From the NCBI GenBank assembly GCA_946534775.1, contig CAMNCZ010000078.1, positions 1 to 6,029 on the forward strand: DNA of 6,029 bases, given 5' to 3'. This document shows, piece after piece, positions 1 through 5,274 of this stretch (positions are counted from its first letter, which is position 1; every line of letters starts with the position of its first letter). The translations under genes were made by a program, and so were the position numbers. Source of the stretch: an uncultured Eubacteriaceae bacterium. Lineage in GTDB: Bacteria; Bacillota; Clostridia; Lachnospirales; CAG-274. The notes beneath the pieces are model-generated. The model saw only the letters and a list, made by a program, of their open reading frames with translations, was not told the DNA's origin and did not search any database.

Positions 1-12
1 TGCATGCCCCGC

Positions 13-63
13 AGGGTTATAGTAAAGGACATTTTTAAATGTCGTTTACTATAACCCTATTTT
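13..63 (+). terminator. Long hairpin, probable terminator of an upstream gene
   Basis: A perfect 14-bp inverted repeat (AGGGTTATAGTAAA at 13-26 and its complement at 45-58) encloses a second stem (GACATTT at 28-34, AAATGTC at 37-43), with a single G/G mismatch between them. It is followed on the plus strand by a short T run (60-63). The minus-strand side has no T run, so if it terminates transcription it acts rightward, on a gene lying off the left edge. The U tract is weak for an intrinsic terminator, so the hairpin could instead protect an mRNA 3' end. Confidence 0.65.
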
Positions 64-104
64 ACCATATATTAAATAAAATATCAACATTTTTTATATT
101 TATA

Positions 105-133
105 TTGACAAGATGGGTTGAAAGTGATAATAT
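105..133 (+). promoter_or_regulatory. Sigma-A-type promoter of the iscR-iscS-iscU operon
   Basis: A perfect -35 box TTGACA (105-110) lies 17 bp before a -10 box TAATAT (128-133). That box is preceded by TGA (125-127), giving an extended -10 (TGn). The 4/6 -10 match is offset by the perfect -35 and the TGn. Transcription would start near 140, leaving a leader of about 50 nt before iscR. The predicted start falls at the edge of the palindrome at 140-162, which suits autorepression. Confidence 0.75.
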
Positions 134-139
134 ATTATA

Positions 140-169
140 AAGTAATTCATACAAAATTACTTGGAATTA
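140..169 (+). promoter_or_regulatory. Candidate operator, probably for the IscR-like regulator
   Basis: Two nested inverted repeats are visible. One is AAGTAATT (140-147) against AATTACTT (155-162), 8-bp arms with a 7-nt spacer. The other is TAATTC (143-148) against GAATTA (164-169), with a 15-nt spacer and a 27-bp span. Both lie just downstream of the -10 box, over the expected transcription start. Rrf2-family repressors are known to bind AT-rich palindromes of about this size and commonly control their own operon. Assigning this site to the adjacent regulator is inference from position and symmetry; AT-rich DNA also gives chance palindromes. Confidence 0.5.
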
Positions 170-188
170 AAAACTCGGGAGTGACGTT

Positions 189-620
189 ATGAAAATGTCA
201 ACGAAGGGACGTTACGGGCTTCGTGCAATGGTGGATATTGCGGCAAACTGCGCAAAGGGCGAAAACTGCGTTTCGCTTAAAAGCGTTGCCACCCGCCAGA
301 ATTTGAGCGAAAGCTATCTGGAACAGCTTATATCGCCGCTTAAAAAGGCGGGTATCGTAAAAAGCACAAGGGGCGCGCAGGGCGGCTATGTGCTGGCAAG
401 GGATGCCTGCGAAATTACGGTGGGTGAGATACTAAGGGCGCTTGAAGGGCCGCTGGATATAGTTGAGTGTGAGAAAACGGGCACCAACTGCGGCGCAGGC
501 AGCTGCAAAAACTGTGTCACCAAAAACGTATGGGAAAAATTAAGCGAAAGCGTAAACGAAGCTGCCGACAGCATAACGCTTGAAATGCTTGCATCGCAAA
601 GCCTTTCGTCCGAAAACTGA
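189..620 (+). CDS. iscR: IscR-like Rrf2-family transcriptional regulator
   Basis: A 143-residue Rrf2-family regulator, probably sensing Fe-S cluster supply and repressing this operon. The N-terminal STKGRYGLRAMVDIA opens the winged helix-turn-helix. The recognition-helix region SESYLEQLISPLKKAGIV (about 40-57) and the wing STRGAQGGYVLA (about 59-70) are typical of the family. A cysteine group at C94, C101, C106 and C109 occupies the cluster-binding loop. E. coli IscR uses three Cys and one His here, and C109 sits where that His would be. The cluster argues for IscR rather than the cluster-free CymR, although C21, C27 and C74 are also present. The start at 189 is preceded by GGGAG (177-181) with a 7-nt spacer; an ATG at 195 would remove two residues that relatives usually have. 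It is the first gene of the operon, 30 bp before iscS. What it senses is inferred. Confidence 0.92.
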   Translation: MKMSTKGRYGLRAMVDIAANCAKGENCVSLKSVATRQNLSESYLEQLISPLKKAGIVKSTRGAQGGYVLARDACEITVGEILRALEGPLDIVECEKTGTNCGAGSCKNCVTKNVWEKLSESVNEAADSITLEMLASQSLSSEN

Positions 621-650
621 AAACTATTTTATGAAAGAGAGATGTTATAA

Positions 651-1826
651 ATGGAATGTTATTTTGACAATGCGGCAACCACAAAGGTGCGTGCCGAGGT
701 ATTGGAGGCTATGCTCCCGTATTTTCAGGAAAATTACGGTAATCCCTCCAGTATTTATAAAATAAGTCAAAAGACAAAAAAAGCCGTTGAAACGGCAAGG
801 GAACAGGTAGCAAAGGCGATAAATGCGCCTGCGGCAAACGAAATTTACTTTACGGCGGGTGGTTCCGAGTCCGACAACTGGGCTTTAAAGGGCATTGCCG
901 ACAGCTATTCTTCAAAAGGCAAACATATAATCACAACTGCGATAGAACACCACGCTATATTGCATACCTGCGAATATCTTGAAACAAAAGGTTACGAAGT
1001 AACTTATCTTCCCGTTGACGAGTACGGCCTTGTAAGTGCCGAGCAGGTCAAAGAGGCTATACGCCCCGATACGATACTTGTTTCCGTAATGTTTGCAAAC
1101 AACGAGATAGGCACGATAGAGCCTATTGCCGAGATAGGCGCTGTTTGCCGTGAGGCGGGCGTGCTTTTCCATACAGATGCGGTACAGGCGGTAGCGCACG
1201 TTCCCGTTGATGTACAGGCAATGAATATAGACCTGCTTTCGATGAGCGGACATAAATTTTACGGCCCCAAGGGCATAGGCGCAATGTATATAAGAAAAGG
1301 CATTAAAATACCTTCGTTTATACACGGCGGTGCGCAGGAAAGAAAGCGCCGCGCGGGTACCGAAAACGTGCCGGGCATCGTGGGCATCGGCAAGGCGATA
1401 GAACTTGCATCGGCCGAGCTTGAAACGGAGATGCCGCGTCTTATCGCTTTAAGGACAAAGCTTATAAACGGTATTCTTGAAAAAATACCTTACGCACGTC
1501 TTAACGGTCATCCCGATTTAAGGCTGCCGGGTAATGTAAATATTTCATTTGAGTTTATAGAGGGCGAATCGATACTGCTTCTGCTTGATATGAACGATAT
1601 ATACGCAAGCAGCGGAAGTGCCTGTACAAGCGGTTCACTCGACCCTTCGCACGTACTTTTGGCAATAGGTCTCCCGCACGAAAAAGCACACGGTTCGTTA
1701 AGACTTACAATGGGACATTTCACCAAGGAAGAAGAAGTTGATTTTGTACTTGAGAAACTTCCGCCGATAGTTGAAAGACTCAGGGAAATGTCGCCTTTAT
1801 ACGAGCAGATCAAAAATAAAAAATAA
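651..1826 (+). CDS. iscS: Class I cysteine desulfurase (IscS/NifS)
   Basis: A PLP-dependent enzyme that removes sulfur from L-cysteine, giving alanine and an enzyme persulfide for Fe-S assembly and probably tRNA thiolation. It is 391 residues, close to the family length of about 400. Visible signatures are DNAATT (6-11) at the N terminus, His100 in AIEHH (the residue that stacks on PLP), Asp176 and Gln179 in HTDAVQA, Lys202 in [10 protein letters not shown] (the PLP Schiff base) and Cys324 in [10 protein letters not shown] (the persulfide cysteine). The [17 protein letters not shown] segment and the long loop are typical of class I (NifS/IscS) rather than SufS. The start is preceded by AAAGAGAG (634-641) with a 9-nt spacer. 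The gene lies 30 bp after iscR and 21 bp before iscU, so co-transcription is likely. The symbol nifS is often used in Clostridia, but no nitrogenase gene is seen here. Confidence 0.97.
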   Translation: MECYFDNAATTKVRAEVLEAMLPYFQENYGNPSSIYKISQKTKKAVETAREQVAKAINAPAANEIYFTAGGSESDNWALKGIADSYSSKGKHIITTAIEHHAILHTCEYLETKGYEVTYLPVDEYGLVSAEQVKEAIRPDTILVSVMFANNEIGTIEPIAEIGAVCREAGVLFHTDAVQAVAHVPVDVQAMNIDLLSMSGHKFYGPKGIGAMYIRKGIKIPSFIHGGAQERKRRAGTENVPGIVGIGKAIELASAELETEMPRLIALRTKLINGILEKIPYARLNGHPDLRLPGNVNISFEFIEGESILLLLDMNDIYASSGSACTSGSLDPSHVLLAIGLPHEKAHGSLRLTMGHFTKEEEVDFVLEKLPPIVERLREMSPLYEQIKNKK

Positions 1827-1847
1827 TACAAAAGGGGAAATTTTGTT

Positions 1848-2291
1848 ATGATGTACAGCGAAAAAGTAATGGATCATTTTATGAACCCGAGAAACGTCGG
1901 CGAGATCGAGGATGCAAGCGGTGTGGGCACCGTGGGCAACGCAAAATGCGGCGATATTATGAAGGTTTATCTTAAAATAGAAGACGGTATCGTTAAGGAT
2001 GCAAAGTTCAAAACATTCGGCTGCGGTGCGGCTGTTGCAACAAGTTCTATGGCGACCGAGCTTATAAAGGGCAAAACGATAAAAGAGTCCTTAGAGATAA
2101 CAAACAAGGCCGTTATGGAGGCGCTTGACGGACTTCCGCCTATCAAGGTGCATTGTTCCTGCCTTGCAGAAGAGGCGCTTCACGCAGCACTCTGGGACTA
2201 TGCGGAGAAAAACGGCATCGTTATAGAAGGTCTTAAAAAGCCCGTAAACGATATAAGCGAACACGATGAAGTTCCTCAGGAGGATTACTGA
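1848..2291 (+). CDS. iscU: Fe-S cluster assembly scaffold (IscU/NifU N-terminal type)
   Basis: A 147-residue U-type scaffold on which Fe-S clusters are built with sulfur from the upstream desulfurase. The ligands match E. coli IscU: Cys34 and Asp36 in NAKCGD, Cys59 in TFGCGAA, and His102-Cys103 in VHCSCLAEEA. The LPPIK motif at 96-100 corresponds to the site recognised by the HscA chaperone in proteobacteria. There is an additional Cys105 where E. coli has Ile. The protein has only the IscU domain; the C-terminal NifU thioredoxin-like domain is absent, and it ends in an acidic tail (about 135-147). Two ATGs lie side by side (1848 and 1851). The GGGG at 1834-1837 is 10 nt from the first and 13 nt from the second, so the first is preferred, though many relatives begin MYSEKVMDHF. 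It is the last gene of the operon, followed at once by a terminator. Confidence 0.96.
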   Translation: MMYSEKVMDHFMNPRNVGEIEDASGVGTVGNAKCGDIMKVYLKIEDGIVKDAKFKTFGCGAAVATSSMATELIKGKTIKESLEITNKAVMEALDGLPPIKVHCSCLAEEALHAALWDYAEKNGIVIEGLKKPVNDISEHDEVPQEDY

Positions 2292-2316
2292 ATCATATAA
2301 TATATTTGTAAATTTT

Positions 2317-2356
2317 GAGTCGGAAAGTAAATTTATTATTGAAATCCGACTCTTTT
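2317..2356 (+). terminator. Intrinsic terminator of the iscR-iscS-iscU operon
   Basis: GAGTCGGA (2317-2324) pairs with TCCGACTC (2345-2352) in an 8-bp GC-containing stem with a 20-nt loop, followed by TCTTTTA (from 2351). It lies 25 bp after the iscU stop codon. The loop is long and holds a small AT-rich self-complementary stretch (around TAAATTTA, 2328-2335) that may pair further. Confidence 0.8.
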
Positions 2357-2367
2357 AGTATTATAAT
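2339..2367 (+). promoter_or_regulatory. Candidate promoter P1 for the surface protein-rsmG unit
   Basis: TTGAAA (2339-2344, 5/6 match to the -35) lies exactly 17 bp before a perfect -10 TATAAT (2362-2367). The -35 box is in the loop of the iscU terminator and the 3' arm of that hairpin is the promoter spacer. Transcription would start near 2374, giving a leader of about 84 nt. This is the better consensus match of the two candidates before this gene. Confidence 0.6.
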
Positions 2368-2396
2368 GTATGTGGACATTTATGAAATTTATCGTT

Positions 2397-2426
2397 TTGA
2401 CAAATTTTCAGAGATGTTTCGATTAT
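2397..2426 (+). promoter_or_regulatory. Candidate promoter P2 for the surface protein-rsmG unit
   Basis: A perfect -35 TTGACA (2397-2402) is followed after 18 bp by GATTAT (2421-2426), a 4/6 match to the -10. Transcription would start near 2433, about 25 nt before the chosen start codon and just after the AT-rich stretch. It could act with or instead of P1. Confidence 0.45.
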
Positions 2427-2444
2427 TTAAGTTATGAAAAATTT

Positions 2445-2451
2445 AAGGAGG
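2445..2451 (+). promoter_or_regulatory. Strong ribosome binding site that fixes the surface-protein start
   Basis: AAGGAGG lies 6 nt before the ATG at 2458. An in-frame ATG at 2434 would add eight residues (MKNLRRIK), but it has no comparable site, would be almost at the 5' end of a P2 transcript, and would place the Shine-Dalgarno inside the coding sequence. The start at 2458 gives a standard signal peptide. Confidence 0.9.
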
Positions 2452-2457
2452 ATAAAA

Positions 2458-4428
2458 ATGAAAAAGAAATTATTGGCCATTTTTATGGCTGCAATGATGA
2501 CAATAACAAGCGTTAATGCTGTTTTTGCCGACGGTGAAACCGAAAGCGGCGGACAGACAACGGTGGAAACACCTGCTGAAACACCCGTTGAAACACCAAC
2601 GGAGGCAGCCACCGAAGCGCCGACGGAAGCACCTACCGAGGCGCCCACGGAGGCACCTACGCAGGCAACTACCGTGGTTGTAACAACAAAGACGGAAACC
2701 ACTACGGAAACTACCACGGCATCGAGCAGTTCTTCGTCAAGCAGCAAGAAAACGTATTCGGATGAACGCAATATTACGATTTATGTTGATGACACAAAGA
2801 ATCTTTCAAGCTATGTTTCGGATGATTACGAAGCAAGCGATTATACCTGGACAAGTGATTCTTCAAGTATATGCAGCGTTAATTCGTCGGGTAAAATAAC
2901 GGGTAAAAAGAAGGGCGATACTACAGTTAAAGCCACTTATTCAACTAACAGCGCCAAATATGAGTATACATTCAACATTACCGTAAAAAGCAGCTCCAGT
3001 TCGAGTTCAAGCTCAAAAAGTTCAAAGAGTTCCAGCAGTTCATCGTCTTACGACAAGTCTGTTTCGGTAAAGGTCGACAAGACGATAAACCTGTATTCTT
3101 ATGTGGACAATGAATTCAGCGCATCAAAATATACTTGGTCAACAAGTGACAAAAAGATAGCGACTGTTTCAAGCAAAGGTGTTGTAACAGGTGTTGACGA
3201 CGGTGTAGTAACCATCAAGGCAGTTTATGACAGCGAAGACCTTTCCTACAAGTTTAAGGTGACTGTAGGTGACGGTGATGACAGTTCAAGTTCAAGCAGT
3301 TCTTCAAAGTCCGTTTCCAAAAAACTTGACTGGGATATTTATCTCGGCAAGAGCGACGAACTTGATGTGAGCGGCATACTTGCAGATTCTCCCAAGGATT
3401 ATGATTGGGATGTAAAGGATGAGGATATTGCCGATGTTGACGAGAAAAACGGTATTATCACAGCCGAGGGTACAGGTTCCACAAAGATCTACGCTTCGGG
3501 TGATGACGAGTATACGTTCAATGTAAAGGTAGACGGAGAATATACCGTGGAAACAATGAAACTTTCGGGTACTTCCGCAAAGAGCATTGACAGCTACCTT
3601 GACGATGATGTTGAGGAATATAGATTCTCATCGGGCAGAAGCGATGTTGTAAAGGTAAACAGTGACGGCGAAGTAACGGGCCAGGCAAACGGCGTGGGAT
3701 ATGTACTCTGCAAGCACGAAGACGGCGATATTATTCAGATATTTATTACTGTTTCGGGTATTTCTTCATCTTCAAAAGAAACTACAAAAGAAACCACAAC
3801 AGAGGCTACAACACAGGCTAAAACAACTGTAGCAGCTACAAGCGCACCCGTACAGGGTACACCTTCATTTGTCGATATAGATTCACGTCCCTGGGCTGTT
3901 TCGGCTATCAACAATATGGCATCAAAGGGTATAATCAAGGGTATCGGCAATAACAAGTTTGACCCCGACAACAACTGTAAGCGCTGCGATTTTGCTATAG
4001 TTCTTACCAAATTACTTGGCCTTGACAGTGAAATAGCAACACAGAATTACGGCGATATCAAACTTGGCGAATATTATTATAACTATGTCGGCATAGCAAA
4101 GAAATACAATATCGAATCGGGTGTAGACGGTGATTCATTCCATCCTATGGCAATGATAACCCGTGAAGATATTATGGTTATGACATATAAGGGCCTTAAA
4201 CAAAAAGGCTATACTTTCAATACCGATCAGACGGTACTCAGCGGATATACGGATGCAGGCCAACTCAGAGACGAAAGCCGCGAGGCAGTTGCAGCACTTA
4301 TAAATGCAAAGGTAGTTCTCGGCACTTCCGATACAACGCTTGAATCTTCAAGCAATATCACAAGAGCACAGATGGCTGTTCTTATGAACAATGTTGTTAT
4401 TTTTGTTGACAACGGCGGTCATTTATGA
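2458..4428 (+). CDS. Exported surface protein with BIG2-like modules and C-terminal SLH motifs
   Basis: A 656-residue exported protein, presumably held on the cell wall. Residues 1-24 form a signal peptide (MKKK, a hydrophobic core, cleavage probably after VFA). Residues 25-88 are a Thr/Glu/Pro-rich stalk containing four EAPT repeats. Four BIG2-like (bacterial Ig-like) modules follow at about 99-177, 198-272, 284-360 and 361-433, with recurrent YTW(T/S) and G-x-(I/V)-TG patterns. The first three are preceded by poly-Ser linkers of 8, 18 and 8 serines. A Thr-rich linker (436-467) leads to three SLH motifs at about 470-522, 530-583 and 594-648; the second has TRED and the third TRAQ. SLH trimers bind pyruvylated secondary cell-wall polysaccharide in other Firmicutes. 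The first SLH has CKRCDF where TRAEF-like sequence is usual. No catalytic domain is seen, so a structural, adhesive or scaffold role is inferred. The gene overlaps rsmG by 4 nt. Confidence 0.93.
   Translation: MKKKLLAIFMAAMMTITSVNAVFADGETESGGQTTVETPAETPVETPTEAATEAPTEAPTEAPTEAPTQATTVVVTTKTETTTETTTASSSSSSSSKKTYSDERNITIYVDDTKNLSSYVSDDYEASDYTWTSDSSSICSVNSSGKITGKKKGDTTVKATYSTNSAKYEYTFNITVKSSSSSSSSSKSSKSSSSSSSYDKSVSVKVDKTINLYSYVDNEFSASKYTWSTSDKKIATVSSKGVVTGVDDGVVTIKAVYDSEDLSYKFKVTVGDGDDSSSSSSSSKSVSKKLDWDIYLGKSDELDVSGILADSPKDYDWDVKDEDIADVDEKNGIITAEGTGSTKIYASGDDEYTFNVKVDGEYTVETMKLSGTSAKSIDSYLDDDVEEYRFSSGRSDVVKVNSDGEVTGQANGVGYVLCKHEDGDIIQIFITVSGISSSSKETTKETTTEATTQAKTTVAATSAPVQGTPSFVDIDSRPWAVSAINNMASKGIIKGIGNNKFDPDNNCKRCDFAIVLTKLLGLDSEIATQNYGDIKLGEYYYNYVGIAKKYNIESGVDGDSFHPMAMITREDIMVMTYKGLKQKGYTFNTDQTVLSGYTDAGQLRDESREAVAALINAKVVLGTSDTTLESSSNITRAQMAVLMNNVVIFVDNGGHL
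2614..2661 (+). repeat. Four tandem 12-bp repeats encoding EAPT
   Basis: Four 12-bp units encode Glu-Ala-Pro-Thr, followed by a decayed fifth (Gln-Ala-Thr-Thr, 2662-2673). Units 1 and 3 share GCG for Ala and ACG for Thr, while units 2 and 4 share GCA for Ala and CCT for Pro, so there is a 24-bp higher-order pattern. The unit differences are all synonymous. The repeat forms part of the extended stalk of the surface protein. Confidence 0.9.
2722..3306 (+). repeat. Three poly-serine linker tracts between modules
   Basis: Serine runs lie at 2722-2745 (8 Ser), 2989-3048 (18 Ser and 2 Lys) and 3283-3306 (8 Ser), each placed at a boundary before a BIG2-like module. The codons are mixed (AGC, AGT, TCA, TCG, TCC, TCT), so these are not simple nucleotide repeats. 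They probably form flexible linkers; O-glycosylation is possible but not shown by the sequence. Confidence 0.85.
3868..4416 (+). other. Three SLH motifs (cell-wall anchoring region)
   Basis: The region within the surface protein carries three SLH-like segments. The first begins FVDIDSRPWAVSAI, with GIIKGIGNNKFDPD. The second begins YGDIKLGEYYYNYVGIA, with DSFHPMAMITRED. The third has LSGYTDAG and NITRAQMAVLM. Each has the pattern of a starting helix with an aromatic residue, a glycine-rich loop, a (F/L)-x-P-like turn and a second helix. The third motif lacks the usual F-x-P turn and is the most divergent. Confidence 0.88.
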
Positions 4429-5114
4429 TAAAAGAGATTTATTCAAATACGCAGTCGGCCTTTGATGTATATGAAAAGCTGCTGCTTGAATGGAATGAAA
4501 AAATTAATCTTACCGCAATAACCGATCACGACGAAATAGTGGCAAAGCATTTTTTAGACAGTCTTTCGCCGCTTGATTTCCGCGATTTTAAAGATAAATA
4601 TGTTATTGATGTAGGTACGGGGGCGGGCTTTCCCGGTCTGCCCCTTAAAATAGCCGTTCCCGAAATGAGGCTCTGCCTTATGGACTCCCTGAACAAGCGT
4701 ATAAACTTCCTTAACGAGGCAGTCAACACGCTTGGCCTTAATGATGTGGAGTGCGTACATTCCCGCGCCGAGGACGGCGGAAGGGATAAAAAATACCGCG
4801 AAAAATTTGATTTTGCCGTGTCGCGTGCGGTCGCACCTCTTAACGTATTGGCGGAATACGATCTGCCGTTTGTAAAGCCGGGCGGCGAAATGATAGCATT
4901 AAAAGGCCCTGCCGCTTTTGACGAGATAACGCAGGCCGAAAAGGCTATAGCTGCTTTGGGCGGCGAGATAAGCGGTGTGGAAACGGTGGTTTTAAATACA
5001 AAACAGGCGGATGAAAAGATAGAACACAAAATAGTTTTCATAAAAAAAGTAAGGCATACGCCCGAAAAATATCCGCGTAAAGCAACAAAAATCTCAAAGA
5101 ACCCTATCGTATAA
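4425..5114 (+). CDS. rsmG: 16S rRNA (guanine527-N7)-methyltransferase RsmG
   Basis: A SAM-dependent methyltransferase (GidB) that makes m7G527 in 16S rRNA; loss of it in other bacteria gives low-level streptomycin resistance. The 229 residues compare with 207 in E. coli and about 239 in Bacillus. Motifs are LEWNEKINLTAI (21-32), KHFLDSL (41-47), the SAM-binding VIDVGTGAGFPGLPL (60-74), LMDSLNKRINFL (85-96), SRAVAPLNVLAEY (133-145) and the family C terminus TPEKYPRKATKISKNPI. The start at 4425 is the only ATG after an in-frame stop (TGA, 4407-4409). The N terminus is therefore about 12-20 residues shorter than in E. coli or Bacillus. The start codon overlaps the surface-protein stop (ATGA), with only a weak GGCGG (4414-4418) upstream, so translation is probably coupled. 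The gene is apart from mnmG/mnmE, its usual neighbours. Function is certain from the motifs. Confidence 0.97.
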   Translation: MIKEIYSNTQSAFDVYEKLLLEWNEKINLTAITDHDEIVAKHFLDSLSPLDFRDFKDKYVIDVGTGAGFPGLPLKIAVPEMRLCLMDSLNKRINFLNEAVNTLGLNDVECVHSRAEDGGRDKKYREKFDFAVSRAVAPLNVLAEYDLPFVKPGGEMIALKGPAAFDEITQAEKAIAALGGEISGVETVVLNTKQADEKIEHKIVFIKKVRHTPEKYPRKATKISKNPIV

Positions 5115-5131
5115 GATAGGGTTTTGTTTTT
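5099..5131 (+). terminator. Intrinsic terminator of the surface protein-rsmG unit
   Basis: ACCCTATC (5101-5108) pairs with GATAGGGT (5115-5122). The stem extends by an A-T and a G-T pair at 5100/5123 and 5099/5124, with a 6-nt loop and a T tract (TTTTGTTTTT, 5122-5131). The 5' arm is the last codons of rsmG and the stop codon TAA (5112-5114) is in the loop. Confidence 0.9.
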
Positions 5132-5181
5132 GAAAATAATTATAAATGTTTTAAATTTTTATGATTATTGAAAATTTGTAC

Positions 5182-5210
5182 TTGATTATTTTTGTAATAT
5201 ATGGTATTGT
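5182..5210 (+). promoter_or_regulatory. Candidate dprA promoter with an extended -10
   Basis: TTGATT (5182-5187, 4/6) lies 17 bp before TATTGT (5205-5210, 4/6), which is preceded by TGG (5202-5204), an extended -10. Transcription would start near 5217, about 58 nt before the dprA start. The leader (about 5217-5274) is very AT-rich and I see no structured RNA in it. AT-rich DNA makes chance matches common. Confidence 0.5.
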
Positions 5211-5274
5211 AAATAAATGTATAAAAGATTAAATTTGTTTATATTTATATAGTAGAAAAATTCGGTGAAAAAGT

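Noticed and set aside
580..765. Plus-strand 61-codon frame spanning the iscR-iscS junction
   Set aside because: It overlaps both conserved genes in another frame, has no recognisable family features, and the iscS start and ribosome binding site lie inside it.
386..1831. Minus-strand open frames opposite iscR and iscS (386-574, 912-1325, 1508-1831)
   Set aside because: They lie wholly within well-recognised plus-strand genes, have no ribosome binding site or recognisable domain, and their composition reflects the opposite strand's codons.
2434..2457. Upstream start for the surface protein, adding eight residues
   Set aside because: The AAGGAGG at 2445-2451 is ideally placed for the ATG at 2458, and the shorter form has a normal signal peptide.
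2427..2771. Minus-strand frame with Val-Gly-Ala-Ser repeats
   Set aside because: The repeats are simply the reverse complement of the EAPT-encoding units of the surface protein.
3735..5041. Minus-strand frames opposite the surface protein and rsmG (3735-4010, 4227-4412, 4526-5041, 4554-4760)
   Set aside because: No recognisable domains or start signals; they mirror real plus-strand genes.
13..5122. Similarity between the hairpin arms at 13-58 and 5101-5122 (both contain an ACCCTAT-like or ATAGGGT-like sequence)
   Set aside because: The shared stretch is about 7 bases, the rest of the arms differ, and both have ordinary terminator roles; chance is enough.
5132..5274. Possible riboswitch or small RNA in the rsmG-dprA gap
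   Set aside because: The gap is very AT-rich, with no convincing stem or conserved motif beyond the candidate promoter.
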